Numbered from the stretch's first letter, positions 46,574-56,791 are shown. The stretch is 64,000 nucleotides of DNA from Variovorax paradoxus EPS (GCF_000184745.1 NC_014931.1:3410001-3474000); one strand, 5' to 3'. The notes: generated by a model from the letters alone, not told the origin. Translations and numbers: made by a program.

Positions 46574-49500
46574 AGCCGCTGTGTCCACCCTGGCTGCGAC
46601 GCGGCCCGGGCCGCATTCCCGCCTCGCAGTGGATGGCATGCCTCGGCCTGCTTGCAGCCGTTTGCGCGAGCAATCCCGCGCGGGCACAGGCGGATGCCAG
46701 CGCCGCACTCGTCGAGCAGGGCAACTACTGGCAGACGCAGGGCCGCGCGGACCTCGCGGAAGAGAGCTGGCGCAAGCTGCTGCGGGTCGATCCGCAATCG
46801 GCCGATGCCATGTACGGCATGGCGCAGGTCGAGCTGTCGCGCGGCAATGCCGAGCCGGCGCGCAGCTGGATCTCGCGGCTGCGCGCCGCGCACCCGAACG
46901 ACAGCCGCCTCGCGCGCCTGCAGCAGCAGGCCCAGCAACCCGGCCAGGGCAGCACGCTGCAACGCGCACGCGCGGCGGCGCGCGCGGGCCGCGGCGCGGA
47001 AGCGGTCGAGCTCTATCGCAGCCAGTTCGACAACCGCCCGCCGCCCGAGGCCCTGGCGCTGGAGTACTACCAGGTGCTGAGCAGCACGCCGCAAGGTGCC
47101 GACGAAGCGCGCAAGGGCATCGAGCAGCTGGTGAAGGACCATCCGGACAACGCCAACTACAAGCTCGCGCTCGCGCAACTGCGCACCTACAGCGAATCGA
47201 CGCGGCGCGAAGGCATCCGCAGCCTGGTCGAGTTGGCCAGGCAACCCACCGTGGGCACGGCCGCGCGCACGAGCTGGCGCCAGGCGCTCATCTGGCTCGA
47301 TGCGCGCGCGCCCGACATTCCGCTCTACCAGGACTACCTGGCAAGCAACCCGAACGACGCCGCGGTGTCGGCGCGCCTGGAGACGCTGACCTCCGGCAAG
47401 ACCGCGGCCGCCGCCTCGCCCGGCGTGCCGCTCGGCGAAGGATTCCGGGCGCTGGACCGCGGCGACCCGGCCACCGCAGAGCAGCGCTTCCAGCAGGCGC
47501 TGCGCACCAAGGCCGACGATCCCGAGGCGCTCGGCGGCCTCGGCCTGGTGCGGCTGCGCCAGGAACGTTTCGGCGAAGCGCAGGAACTGCTGGAACGTGC
47601 CGCGCGCGGCTCCGGCGGCAGCAAATGGAATTCGGCGCTGCAGAGCGCCACCTACTGGAGCCTGGTCGGCCAGGCCCGCGCGGCGCGCGAGAAGAACGAC
47701 GCGCGCGGCGCGCAGTCGCTGCTCGAACGCGCGGTGCGCATCGATCCGCGCGAGAGCGTCGGACAGGTCGCGCTGGCGGACCTGCGCGCCGCCGCCGGCG
47801 AGCTGCCGCAGGCCGAACAGGGCTACAAGCGCGTGCTCGAAAGCAAGCCCTCGGACACCCAGGCCTTGCGCGGCCTCATCGCCGTGTACGGTCGCCAGGG
47901 CCGCGCCGACGAAGCGCTCGCGCTGGCCCGGCAGCTCACGCCCGAACAGGCCAGCCAGCTCAGCGGACTGCGCGACATCCAGGTCGAGCAGGCGCGCGCC
48001 AAGGCCCGCCAGCAGGCCGATGCGGGCGATGCGCCCGGCGCGCAGCGCACGCTCGAGGATGCGATGCTCGCCGCGCCCGACAGCCCGTGGGTGCGGCTCG
48101 ACCTTGCCAACATCTACCGCCGCCAGGGCCTGGTGGCCGAGGCGCGCGGCGTGATGGAGGGCCTCCTGATGTCGCAGCCCGACATGCCCGATGCGCTTTA
48201 TGCAAGCGCCCTGCTCGCCTCCGAGAGCGGCGACGCGGCCGGCGGCATCCAGTACCTGGAGCGCATTCCCGCAGCCTCGCGGACGCGCGACATGGCGGCG
48301 CTGCAGCGCAGGCTCTGGGCGCAATCGCAGGCGCAGCGCGCGCAGGCGCTTGCCCGCCAGGGCCAGGTGGACGCGGCACGACAGGTGCTCGGCCAGGCCG
48401 AGGCGGCGCTCAGCAGCGACATGCCGGCCGAACTCTGGGGCCAACTGGCCGGCGCGTATGCGGAGATCGGCGATGCGCCCCGCGCGCTCGCCATGAGCCG
48501 GCAGCTGCTCGCGCGCAGCCCCAACCCGGGCATCGGCGACCGGCTGCTCTATGCGTCGGTGCTGCTCAAGACCAAGCAGGACGTGGAGCTCTCGGCGGTG
48601 CTGCGGCAGCTGCAGCCCGCGGGCATGACAGCCGCGCAGCGCAGCGACTTCGACAGCCTGCGCATCGCCTTCGCGCTGCGCCAGACCGATGCGCTGCGCG
48701 AGGCCGGCAACCTCGAGGCCGCCTACAACGCCATGGCGCCGGTGCTGGCCGAGCGGCCGGACGATCCGCGGGCAATGGCGGCGCTCGCGCGGCTCTACTC
48801 CGCCGCGCGCGACGAAACCCAGGCGCTCGCGCTCTACCAGCGCGTGCTGCAACGCAGCCCCACCGACCTGGACGCCCTGCTCGCCGCGGCCGCCAGCGCC
48901 AGCGCGCTGCGCCAGCACAGCGAGGCCGAGAACTACGTGATGGCCGCGCTGAAGCAGGCGCCCGACCAGTCGCGCGTGCTGGCCGCCGCCGGCCGCGTCT
49001 ACCGGAATGCCGGCGACAGCCGCAAGGCGGAGCAGTACCTGCGCGCCGCGGTAGACGCCGACAGCCGCGTCGCGACTGGGTTCGCGCCCGGCGTTGCGCC
49101 GGGAGGGCTGCCCGCGGCGAATCCGTTCGCGGGCATGACGGGCGGTGCCCCGGGCACGGCCGCGCCCGGCGCTTACCCCAGCGCGGCCGGCAATCCTTTT
49201 GCGCAGGCGCGCATGCAGCCGGTGGTCTATGCGGCTGCACCGGCCTATGCACCGGCCTACCCCGCGGCGCCGCCCGCGTATCCGGCCTATCCCGCCGCCC
49301 CCGCGAACACGGGCTATCCCGTCGCGGGCGCGGCGCCAGGCGCGCTTCCCTGGGCCTCCGGTCCGGCACCGGCTCCGGCTGCGAACAGCAAGGGCCGGCG
49401 CACGGCGACGGCCACGGCTTCGTCGCGCAACGCCGCCGCCCGCAACACGCCGCAGGCTTCGGCCTATATCGCGCCGCCGGCAACGCAGCAATACCCCGTT

Positions 49501-50898
49501 GCCGGCATGCAGCCGGTCGCGCCGGTCTATGCGCAGGCGCCGCAGCCCGGGAGCTATCCGCAGGCGTATCCGCCCGCCTACCCGTACCCCCAGGCGGGCG
49601 CCGCCCCGCTGCCGGTTCCCGGTGCAGGCAACACCGGCTGGAACGCGCCGCTGCGCGCCGCGGCGCCCGCAGATCCGGTGGCCGCCGAACTGCGCGAGCT
49701 GCAGGCGCAGCGCTCCATCAGCCTGACCGCCGGCACCGTCTATCGCAATCGCGCCGGCGAAGCCGGGCTCAGCCAGCTCTCGGACTTCCAGATTCCCATC
49801 GAGGCGCGGTTCCCGGTCGGCGAAGGCAAGATCGTCGTGGGCGTCACGCCGACGGTGCTCGATGCCGGAACGCCCTCCGCCGACTACCCCACCGGCAGCC
49901 GCTTCGGCGGCGGCCCGGGCGCGGCGATCACCGGCCTGCAGAACGGCACCAGCGCCGGCCAGCAGAACGCCTCCGGCGTCGGGCTGAGCGTGGGCTACGA
50001 AGGCAAGAACTTCGGCGCGAGCATCGGCACCACGCCGCTCGGGTTTCCCGAGACCAACGTGGTGGGCAACGTGTCGTACGCGGGCTCGTTCGGCGACTCG
50101 TGGAACGCGAAGGTCGATGTGTCCCGCCGCGCGGTCACCGACAGCCTGCTGTCGTTCGCCGGCGCCAAGGACCAGCGCACCAACGAGCGCTGGGGCGGCG
50201 TGGTCGCCACCGGCGTGCGCGGCGACCTGGGCTACGACGACGGCACCTACGGCGTCTACGGCTATGCCGCGATGCACGGCATCACCGGCAAGAACGTCGC
50301 GAGCAACAGCCGCTTCGAGACCGGCGGCGGCGCCTACCTGCACCTGGTCAACAACCCGAACTCCAAGCTCACGCTGGGCATGAACCTCGGGCTCATGGGC
50401 TACGACAAGAACCTGAGCTACTACACCTTCGGGCAAGGCGGCTACTTCAGCCCGCAGAGCTTCGTGAGCGTGGCCTTCCCGGTGGACTGGAGCGGACGCA
50501 GCGACCGCCTGTCGTGGCGCCTGAACGCCTCGCTGGGCGTGCAGTCGTTCACCCAGAAGGAGTCGCCCTACTTCCCGACCGACAGCCGGCGCGCGGGCGA
50601 TGCGGGAAGCGCGGCCGCCTATGCCGCCTCGCTGGGGCTGAGCAGTGCGCCCTTCACCGGCATGTACCCGAAGACCTCGAAGACCGGCCTGGCCTACAAC
50701 CTGGCCGCCATCCTCGAGTACCAGCTTGCCCCGAAGATGTTCCTCGGTGGCTCGATCGGGCTGAACAACGCGCAGAACTACCGCCAGCTCACGGGCGGCC
50801 TGTACATCCGCTACGTGTTCGACGGCGCGAGCTCGCTGGGCGTGCCGAGCGGCACCACGCTGCGCCCGCTGGTCTCGCCCTACACGCCGCTGCTTTGA
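46549..50898 (+). CDS. bcsC: Cellulose export protein BcsC (TPR plus outer-membrane barrel)
   Basis: The 1449-aa protein has a signal peptide (cleavage near residue 47, ARAQ), then a long TPR superhelix (about 50-840), an unusual Ala/Pro/Tyr-rich linker (about 845-1035) and the BcsC C-terminal barrel (about 1065-1449), which begins after ELREL and shows alternating aromatic beta-strands. It exports the glucan through the outer membrane while the TPR part grips the periplasm. The ATG at 46549, with GGAG six bases before it, was preferred over an in-frame ATG at 46537. Its end overlaps the convergent GGDEF-EAL gene by 19 bases. Confidence 0.94.
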   Translation: MSTHPSGMKPLCPPWLRRGPGRIPASQWMACLGLLAAVCASNPARAQADASAALVEQGNYWQTQGRADLAEESWRKLLRVDPQSADAMYGMAQVELSRGNAEPARSWISRLRAAHPNDSRLARLQQQAQQPGQGSTLQRARAAARAGRGAEAVELYRSQFDNRPPPEALALEYYQVLSSTPQGADEARKGIEQLVKDHPDNANYKLALAQLRTYSESTRREGIRSLVELARQPTVGTAARTSWRQALIWLDARAPDIPLYQDYLASNPNDAAVSARLETLTSGKTAAAASPGVPLGEGFRALDRGDPATAEQRFQQALRTKADDPEALGGLGLVRLRQERFGEAQELLERAARGSGGSKWNSALQSATYWSLVGQARAAREKNDARGAQSLLERAVRIDPRESVGQVALADLRAAAGELPQAEQGYKRVLESKPSDTQALRGLIAVYGRQGRADEALALARQLTPEQASQLSGLRDIQVEQARAKARQQADAGDAPGAQRTLEDAMLAAPDSPWVRLDLANIYRRQGLVAEARGVMEGLLMSQPDMPDALYASALLASESGDAAGGIQYLERIPAASRTRDMAALQRRLWAQSQAQRAQALARQGQVDAARQVLGQAEAALSSDMPAELWGQLAGAYAEIGDAPRALAMSRQLLARSPNPGIGDRLLYASVLLKTKQDVELSAVLRQLQPAGMTAAQRSDFDSLRIAFALRQTDALREAGNLEAAYNAMAPVLAERPDDPRAMAALARLYSAARDETQALALYQRVLQRSPTDLDALLAAAASASALRQHSEAENYVMAALKQAPDQSRVLAAAGRVYRNAGDSRKAEQYLRAAVDADSRVATGFAPGVAPGGLPAANPFAGMTGGAPGTAAPGAYPSAAGNPFAQARMQPVVYAAAPAYAPAYPAAPPAYPAYPAAPANTGYPVAGAAPGALPWASGPAPAPAANSKGRRTATATASSRNAAARNTPQASAYIAPPATQQYPVAGMQPVAPVYAQAPQPGSYPQAYPPAYPYPQAGAAPLPVPGAGNTGWNAPLRAAAPADPVAAELRELQAQRSISLTAGTVYRNRAGEAGLSQLSDFQIPIEARFPVGEGKIVVGVTPTVLDAGTPSADYPTGSRFGGGPGAAITGLQNGTSAGQQNASGVGLSVGYEGKNFGASIGTTPLGFPETNVVGNVSYAGSFGDSWNAKVDVSRRAVTDSLLSFAGAKDQRTNERWGGVVATGVRGDLGYDDGTYGVYGYAAMHGITGKNVASNSRFETGGGAYLHLVNNPNSKLTLGMNLGLMGYDKNLSYYTFGQGGYFSPQSFVSVAFPVDWSGRSDRLSWRLNASLGVQSFTQKESPYFPTDSRRAGDAGSAAAYAASLGLSSAPFTGMYPKTSKTGLAYNLAAILEYQLAPKMFLGGSIGLNNAQNYRQLTGGLYIRYVFDGASSLGVPSGTTLRPLVSPYTPLL

Positions 50899-52286
50899 GG
50901 CGGCGGCGCTGAAGGCGCGGAGCCCGGCGCGGTGGGCGCCGCCTGCGAGCCCTGGGGCGGCGCCTTGCGGCCCCACGGCGGCGCACGCTCGAACTCGGCG
51001 ACCCAGCGCTGCATCAGATCGGCCGCCATCGGCTTGGCGATGCCGTAGCCCTGGGCCAGCGTGCAGCCCATGGCGAGCAAGGCCTCGCCGTGGGCCAGGG
51101 TCTCGACGCCTTCTGCCACCGCGGTGCGCCCGAGCGCCTTCAGCAGCAGCAGGATGCCCTGGACGATCGCGCGATCGGGCTCGCTGTCGAGCATTTCTCG
51201 GATGAAGGACTGGTCGATCTTGACCGACGACACCGGCAACTGGCGCAGGTAGGTGAGCGACGAATAGCCGGTGCCGAAGTCGTCGATGGCCACCGCCACG
51301 CCGAGCGCGCGGCAGGCCTCCACGAAGCGGGCGACCGTGGCGAACTGGCTGATCGCCGTGGTCTCCAGGATCTCCAGTTCCAGCGCGCCGGCGCCGAGCT
51401 TCGGATACTGCGCGAGCTGCTCGGTGAGCCGGTCGACGAAGTCGTGGCGCATCATGTGCAGCGGGCTCACATTGACGCTCACCGACATCCGAAGCCCCGC
51501 CTCGCGCCAGTCGTAGAGCTGCCGAAGCGCGGTGCCGATGACCCACTGGCCGACCTGCTCGGCGAGCATTTCATCCTCCAGCAGCGGCACGAAATGAATG
51601 GGCTGCAGCAGCCCGCGCTCCGGATGCCGCCAGCGGATGAGCGCCTCCGCGCCCACGACGACGCCGCGGCGCATGTCGACCTTGGGCTGGTATTCGAGAA
51701 AGAACTCGTCTTGCGCCAGCCCTTCCTGGATGCGCTGGCGCTGGCGCACGACCTGCGCGTCGGCCTTGGCCTGCGGCGCGTCGAAGTAATGCACCTTGCC
51801 GTCGGCTGCGCGCTTGGCGAAGAAGGCCGCATGCTGGGCATCGCGCAGCGCGATTTCGGGGGCCGGACCGGTGCTGTCCATCAGCCGCGCGCCAAGGCTG
51901 CCTCCAAGGTTCGCGGTGAGACCGCGCCATTCCCAAGGCTCGGCCAGCGCCAGGAGGATGCGCTCGAGCACCTCGTGGCATTGCGGAAACCCGAGCCCGG
52001 CGAAGACGGCGCCGAACTCGTCGCCGCCGATGCGCGCCATGACCGATTCGCGCGGCAGTTGGGCCTTGATCCGGCGAGCCGCCTCGACCAGCGCGGCATT
52101 GCCGCCGGCCATGCCCAGGCGTTGGTTCACTTCGGCGAAGCGGTCGAGGTCGATGTCGCAGACGATCGCCAGGCGCTTGCCCGCGCGCGCCCAATCGTCG
52201 ATGAGCGGAGACAGAACCTCGTCGGGAGGAAGGCGCTTCAGCTCTTCGTCCGGCGGCGGGGAAACCTGAGCGTGCTTGTTCGGCAA
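50880..52286 (-). CDS. GGDEF-EAL c-di-GMP turnover protein (probable phosphodiesterase)
   Basis: The 468-aa cytoplasmic protein has a GGDEF domain with an intact GGDEF at 87-91 but no RxxD inhibition site, and an EAL domain. EAL is at 214-216, the NVSP motif, LEILET, DDFGTGYSSL, KIDQSF and EGVET all fit active phosphodiesterases. Its N-terminus lacks a sensor. It begins at TTG (52284-52286) because no ATG or GTG lies between the upstream stop and the GGDEF domain; GGAG lies 10 bases before it. Facing the cellulose operon, it probably removes c-di-GMP. It ends with a Pro/Ala tail. Confidence 0.9.
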   Translation of the reverse strand: MPNKHAQVSPPPDEELKRLPPDEVLSPLIDDWARAGKRLAIVCDIDLDRFAEVNQRLGMAGGNAALVEAARRIKAQLPRESVMARIGGDEFGAVFAGLGFPQCHEVLERILLALAEPWEWRGLTANLGGSLGARLMDSTGPAPEIALRDAQHAAFFAKRAADGKVHYFDAPQAKADAQVVRQRQRIQEGLAQDEFFLEYQPKVDMRRGVVVGAEALIRWRHPERGLLQPIHFVPLLEDEMLAEQVGQWVIGTALRQLYDWREAGLRMSVSVNVSPLHMMRHDFVDRLTEQLAQYPKLGAGALELEILETTAISQFATVARFVEACRALGVAVAIDDFGTGYSSLTYLRQLPVSSVKIDQSFIREMLDSEPDRAIVQGILLLLKALGRTAVAEGVETLAHGEALLAMGCTLAQGYGIAKPMAADLMQRWVAEFERAPPWGRKAPPQGSQAAPTAPGSAPSAPPPQSSGV

Positions 52287-52450
52287 GTGAATCGGGCTCC
52301 GGAAAATGCAGGCTGGTGTTTTCCGGATTCAGCCTGTCCGCTTCCCCGATGGCAAGGGATTTTTCGCCCGCCGCGTGTGCGGATCGAAAACCCTGGATTT
52401 TTTCCTACGACGAAAGAACTCCTGGCCGGCAGGCGACGGCCAGTTCCGGC

Positions 52451-52789
52451 CTAGCCGCAATAGGCGCCGACGATCCGGCCCGTGGGTTCGACCTGCAGGT
52501 TGAGGCGCGTGGGGTCTTGCGCAGTGCTCGCGGTTTCCGTCGCCGGCACGGTGCGGCCGGTCTTGGCGCCCGCACGCTGCATCATTTCCTGCAGCAGGGC
52601 CTGGGTCGCCTGCAAGCCGAGCCCGAAGCGAACGGCCGAGGCCTGGCAGGTTTCCGGCGGCGGCGCGAAGCTGGGCGGCTCGGGCACCTCCGAGGTCAGC
52701 GGACGGTCCTTGGGCGGGGCTTCGCAGCCCGCCACCAACAGGGCCACGACCGACAGGCATAACCAGCTTCGACCATTCTTCATGCGCAT
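52451..52789 (-). CDS. I78-family peptidase inhibitor-like lipoprotein
   Basis: The 112-aa protein has a lipoprotein signal (LLVAGCEAP, Cys ~22) and a C-terminal domain resembling inhibitor family I78. The terminal RLNLQVEPTGRIVGAYCG segment, with its final Cys-Gly, and the CQASAV start of the domain give the expected Cys pair. It may guard the envelope from a protease. AGGAG precedes the ATG at 52787-52789, so this start was preferred over the second ATG six bases on. Confidence 0.75.
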   Translation of the reverse strand: MRMKNGRSWLCLSVVALLVAGCEAPPKDRPLTSEVPEPPSFAPPPETCQASAVRFGLGLQATQALLQEMMQRAGAKTGRTVPATETASTAQDPTRLNLQVEPTGRIVGAYCG

Positions 52790-52950
52790 ACTTTCTTGCT
52801 CCTTGAACTGGACGAAAGCTTAGTCGCCAAAAGCGACATGCCGTCTACAGGTTAATCCGGCCGAACACAAAGCATCAACTAATTCACGATCGTATCGGCG
52901 ACGCCTTTTCGATGGCGTATCCTGAACGCGATGCATGCAGCCAAGGCCCG

Positions 52951-53649
52951 ATGGGCACCCCCTTCATGACACAGCAGCCCGGCACCATTTTCCTGATCGA
53001 CGTCGACAACACCCTGCTCGACAACGACGGCGTCGTCGGCGACTTGCGTGCCCACCTCGAAGAAGCCTTCGGCACCGAGAGCGCGAACCGCTACTGGACC
53101 GCCTTCGAGACATTGCGCAGCGAGCTCGGCTATGTCGATTACCTCGGTGCATTGCAGCGCTACCGGGCCGAGGAAAGCAAGCGCGGCATGAGCGATTCGC
53201 GGCTGCTGTTGATGTCGGGCTTTCTCATCGACTACCCGTTTGCCGACCGCCTCTACCCCGGCGCGCTCGATGCGCTGAAGCACCTGCGCCGCCACGGCCC
53301 GACGGTGATCCTGTCCGATGGCGACGTGGTGTTCCAGCCGCGCAAGGTGCAGCGCTCGGGCCTGTGGGATGCGGTCGAGGGCCGCGTGCTGATCTACGTG
53401 CACAAGGAGCAGATGCTCGACACCATCGAGGAGTGCCACCCCGCGGCGCATTACGTGATGGTCGACGACAAGCTGCGCCTGCTCTCGGCCATGAAGGCGA
53501 TCTGGGGGCCGCGGCTCACCACCGTCTTCGTGCGGCAAGGCCATTACGCGCTCGACGAACAGGCCATTGCCGCCTACGCGCCCGCCGACATCACCATCGA
53601 ACGCATCGGCGACCTCATTCAAATCGACGACTGGGCACCCAAGACATGA
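52951..53649 (+). CDS. HAD family hydrolase
   Basis: The ~232-aa protein has HAD motif [14 protein letters not shown] (near residue 15), motif II VILSDGD, and motif III/IV VMVDDK. The Asp nucleophile and following Asp are intact, so it is probably a phosphatase; the small helical cap sits between I and II. The start is uncertain: ATG at 52951 has AAGG nearby, and 52966 and 52912 are alternatives. It overlaps pgm by 4 bases, suggesting sugar-phosphate chemistry, but no substrate is shown. Confidence 0.85.
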   Translation: MGTPFMTQQPGTIFLIDVDNTLLDNDGVVGDLRAHLEEAFGTESANRYWTAFETLRSELGYVDYLGALQRYRAEESKRGMSDSRLLLMSGFLIDYPFADRLYPGALDALKHLRRHGPTVILSDGDVVFQPRKVQRSGLWDAVEGRVLIYVHKEQMLDTIEECHPAAHYVMVDDKLRLLSAMKAIWGPRLTTVFVRQGHYALDEQAIAAYAPADITIERIGDLIQIDDWAPKT

Positions 53650-55298
53650 GTCAAAAAACCAATCCCCTCGCGGGCAAACCCGCTCCCCTCGAACTGCTGG
53701 TGAACGTGCCGCGCCTGATCTCGGCGTACTACACGGGCCGGCCCGATCCATCGGTCCCCGCGCAGCGCGTGGCCTTCGGCACCTCGGGCCACCGCGGCTC
53801 GTCGTTCGACGACGCGTTCAACGAATGGCACGTGCTGGCGATCAGCCAGGCGATCTGCGACTACCGCAAGCAGAAAGGCATCGACGGCCCGCTGTTCCTC
53901 GGCATCGACACGCATGCGCTTTCCACGCCCGCCTTCAGCAGCGCCGTCGAAGTGCTGGCGGCCAACGGCGTCGAGCTGATGCTGTCAAAGGACGACGAGT
54001 ACACGCCGACGCCCGCCGTGTCGCATGCGATCCTGGTCTACAACCGCGGCCGCACGACAGGGTTGGCCGACGGCATCGTCATCACGCCTTCGCACAATCC
54101 GCCCGAGAGCGGCGGCTTCAAGTACAACCCGCCGAACGGCGGCCCCGCCGGCACCGACATCACCTCCGCCGTCGAAGCTGCGGCCAACAAGATGCTGGCG
54201 AACGGGCTCGAAGGCGTGAAGCGCATGCCGCTCGCGCAGGCGCTGAAGGCTTCGACCACGCATCGGCACGACTACCTGAACACCTACGTCGAAGACCTCG
54301 CGCAGGTGCTCGACATGGACGCGATCCGCGGCGTGCAGATCGACCTCGGCGTCGACCCGCTCGGCGGCGCCGGCGTGCACTACTGGCCGGCCATCGCCGA
54401 GCGCTACAAGCTCGACCGTCTCACCGTTCTGAACCAGGAGGTCGACCCGACCTTCCGCTTCATGTCGCTCGACTGGGACGGCCGCATCCGCATGGACCCG
54501 TCGTCGCCCGACGCGATGCACAAGCTGATCGCGCTGAAGGACCGCTTCGGCATCGCCTTCGCCTGCGACACCGACCACGACCGCCATGGCGTCGTCACGC
54601 AGAGCGCGGGCCTGATGCAGCCGAACAGCTACCTCGCGGTGATGATCGACTACCTCTACACGCACCGCCCGCATTGGCCGGCGGGTGCGGCAGTCGGCAA
54701 GACGGTGGTGAGCAGCCAGATGATCGACCGCGTCACGGCCCGGCTCGGGCGGAAGCTCTACGAAGTGCCGGTGGGCTTCAAGTGGTTCGTCGATGGGCTC
54801 GTCGAGGGATCGCTGGGCTTCGGTGGCGAAGAAAGCGCCGGCGCCACCTTCCTGCGCCACGACGGCTCGGCGTGGACCACCGACAAGGATGGCATGGTGC
54901 CCGCCCTGCTTTCGGCCGAGATTGCCGCACGCACCGGGCGCAATCCGGGCGAACGCTATGCGGAGCTGACGCAGGCGCTCGGACAGCCGGTGTCCGACCG
55001 CGTGGATGCGGCAGCGACGGTCGAGCAGAAGAAGAAGCTGTCGAACCTGTCGCCGCAGCAAGTCAGTTCGACCGAACTGGCGGGCGACAAGATCGAGGCC
55101 GTGCTGAGCCATGCGCCCGGCAACGGCGCGGCCATCGGCGGCGTGAAGGTCGTCACCGCCAACGGCTGGTTCGCGGCGCGGCCCTCGGGCACGGAGAACA
55201 TCTACAAGGTCTACGGCGAGAGCTTCAAGGGTGCGGAGCACCTCGCGCGCATTCTTGAAGAGGCGCAGCAGCTGGTGGACAAGGCGCTGTCGAGCTGA
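53646..55298 (+). CDS. pgm: Phosphoglucomutase (alpha-D-glucose-specific)
   Basis: The 550-aa enzyme interconverts glucose-6-phosphate and glucose-1-phosphate, the source of UDP-glucose for cellulose. The N-terminal [12 protein letters not shown] binds substrate, the phosphoserine loop is [11 protein letters not shown] (near 150), CDTDHDRHG is the metal loop and [12 protein letters not shown] the C-terminal phosphate loop. It is coupled to the HAD gene by an ATGA overlap and lies near the bcs operon. Confidence 0.96.
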   Translation: MSQKTNPLAGKPAPLELLVNVPRLISAYYTGRPDPSVPAQRVAFGTSGHRGSSFDDAFNEWHVLAISQAICDYRKQKGIDGPLFLGIDTHALSTPAFSSAVEVLAANGVELMLSKDDEYTPTPAVSHAILVYNRGRTTGLADGIVITPSHNPPESGGFKYNPPNGGPAGTDITSAVEAAANKMLANGLEGVKRMPLAQALKASTTHRHDYLNTYVEDLAQVLDMDAIRGVQIDLGVDPLGGAGVHYWPAIAERYKLDRLTVLNQEVDPTFRFMSLDWDGRIRMDPSSPDAMHKLIALKDRFGIAFACDTDHDRHGVVTQSAGLMQPNSYLAVMIDYLYTHRPHWPAGAAVGKTVVSSQMIDRVTARLGRKLYEVPVGFKWFVDGLVEGSLGFGGEESAGATFLRHDGSAWTTDKDGMVPALLSAEIAARTGRNPGERYAELTQALGQPVSDRVDAAATVEQKKKLSNLSPQQVSSTELAGDKIEAVLSHAPGNGAAIGGVKVVTANGWFAARPSGTENIYKVYGESFKGAEHLARILEEAQQLVDKALSS

Positions 55299-55315
55299 GG
55301 GAGAAGCAGCCGGCC

Positions 55316-55714
55316 ATGGAAGCGCACGCGCTGCGATTGAACCCGGGCGATGACCTGCGCGGCGCGCTCGATGCGGCGCTCGAGGCGCGTGGCGCTGAAG
55401 CTGCTTTCGTGGTCTCCGGCATCGGCAGCCTCCGCGGTGCGCGCATCCGGTATGCCGGTGTGGAAAGCGCTGCGGTGCTCGATGGCGATCTTGAAATCCT
55501 CACGCTGTCCGGCACGCTTTCGCCGGATGGTGCTCATCTGCACATCAGCGTGTCGGATGCGGTGGGCCAGGTGCGCGGCGGGCATGTCGCACCGGGTTGC
55601 ATCGTGCGCACCACCGCTGAAATCCTGATCGCCTGGCTGCCCGAATGGCGCTTCGCCCGCGAGCACGACCCGGCAACTGGCTACCCTGAACTGGTGCCGC
55701 GTCTCAAAGCCTGA
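55316..55714 (+). CDS. PPC (DUF296) domain protein
   Basis: The 132-aa protein is a single PPC/DUF296 domain: RLNPGDDLRGALDAAL at the N-terminus, FVVSGIGSLRGARIRYAG, LSGTLSPDGAHLHISVSD and GGHVAPGCIVRTTAEIL. In plants this domain joins AT-hook motifs; bacterial stand-alone versions are trimers of unknown function. It follows pgm after 17 bp and is probably co-transcribed, and converges on the ABC operon. Confidence 0.88.
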   Translation: MEAHALRLNPGDDLRGALDAALEARGAEAAFVVSGIGSLRGARIRYAGVESAAVLDGDLEILTLSGTLSPDGAHLHISVSDAVGQVRGGHVAPGCIVRTTAEILIAWLPEWRFAREHDPATGYPELVPRLKA

Positions 55715-55732
55715 GTCCGCGCCGATGCCTGT

Positions 55733-56791
55733 TCAGGTCGGCGCGCTCGCCAGCCTGCGCTCCAGCCACACGCTGTAGCGCGAGAGCCCGAAGCACAGCA
55801 CCCAGTACACGGCGGCGATGAAGAGATAGCCCTCGAGGTAGAACGGCCGCCAGATCGGATCGCCGCCGAGCGCAAGGCCCAGCGCGCCGGTCAGCTCGAA
55901 GAGGCCCACGACGGTGACGAGTGAGGTGTCCTTCAGCGTGCCGACGACGCTGTTGGTCAGCGCCGGCACGACGAGGCGCAGCGCCTGCGGCAGCACGATG
56001 TCGCGCTGCACCGGCCAGCGCCCGAAGCCCAGCGCCATCGCCACCTCGGTCTGTCCGCGCGGCACGGCCTGCAGGCCGCCCCTGATGATCTCGGCCAGGT
56101 AGGCAGCGACGAACAGCGTGAGGCCCGCGAGCACGCGCACCAGCACGTCGGGCTGCCAGCCCGCCGGCCACAGCAGCGGCAGCAGGAACGAGGCCATGAA
56201 CAGCACAGAGATCAGCGGCACGCCGCGCACCAGCTCGATGTAGCTCGCGCTCAGCGTGCGGACCACCGGCCAGCCCGAACGACGGCCCAGCGCGAGCAGC
56301 AGCGCGAGCGGAAAGGCCAGCGCCAGTCCGACCACCGCCAACCCGATGGTGAGCGGCAGGCCGCCCCAGCGGCTGGTCGGCACATGGCTCAGCCCCATGA
56401 CGCCGCCGCGCATCAGCAACACGAACAGCACCAGCGCCACGACCCACAGCGGCACCAGCCACCAGCGCCAGCTGCGCGGCCACGCACTCAGCACGGTGAC
56501 GGCGGAGAGCACGACCACTGCGATGGCGGGGCGCCATTGCTCTTCGTAAGGGAAGCGGCCGAACAGCATCGGCCGCCATTTCTCGGCCACCACGCCCCAG
56601 CAGGCGCCATGCTGCACCGCGCGGCAGGCCTCGGCATCGGCGCGAAACACCGCATGCACCACGGCCCATTCGAAGATATGAAAACCGATCCACGCGAGCA
56701 CCGCGATCAGCAACACCGTCGCCAGCGCGCGCAGCGGCGAACCCCAGAGTTCGCTGCGCCAAGCAATCGGGCCTTGCGCAACATTCCTCAT
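55733..56791 (-). CDS. Polar amino-acid ABC transporter permease (AapM-like)
   Basis: The 352-aa permease has about eight membrane helices and the EAA loop in QTEVAMALGFGRWPVQRDI, the site of contact with the ATPase, followed by VVPALTNSVVGTLKDTSLV. It resembles AapM/BztC of the general L-amino acid importer family. It overlaps the upstream permease by 4 bases (ATGA). No ATP-binding gene follows: the next gene is the convergent DUF296 gene. Confidence 0.9.
   Translation of the reverse strand: MRNVAQGPIAWRSELWGSPLRALATVLLIAVLAWIGFHIFEWAVVHAVFRADAEACRAVQHGACWGVVAEKWRPMLFGRFPYEEQWRPAIAVVVLSAVTVLSAWPRSWRWWLVPLWVVALVLFVLLMRGGVMGLSHVPTSRWGGLPLTIGLAVVGLALAFPLALLLALGRRSGWPVVRTLSASYIELVRGVPLISVLFMASFLLPLLWPAGWQPDVLVRVLAGLTLFVAAYLAEIIRGGLQAVPRGQTEVAMALGFGRWPVQRDIVLPQALRLVVPALTNSVVGTLKDTSLVTVVGLFELTGALGLALGGDPIWRPFYLEGYLFIAAVYWVLCFGLSRYSVWLERRLASAPT

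Noticed and set aside
46501..51546. 1681-codon open frame antisense to bcsC
   Set aside because: It runs opposite to a clear BcsC with signal peptide and barrel, and its Arg/Ala-rich translation has no family features. Such frames arise from high-GC codon bias.
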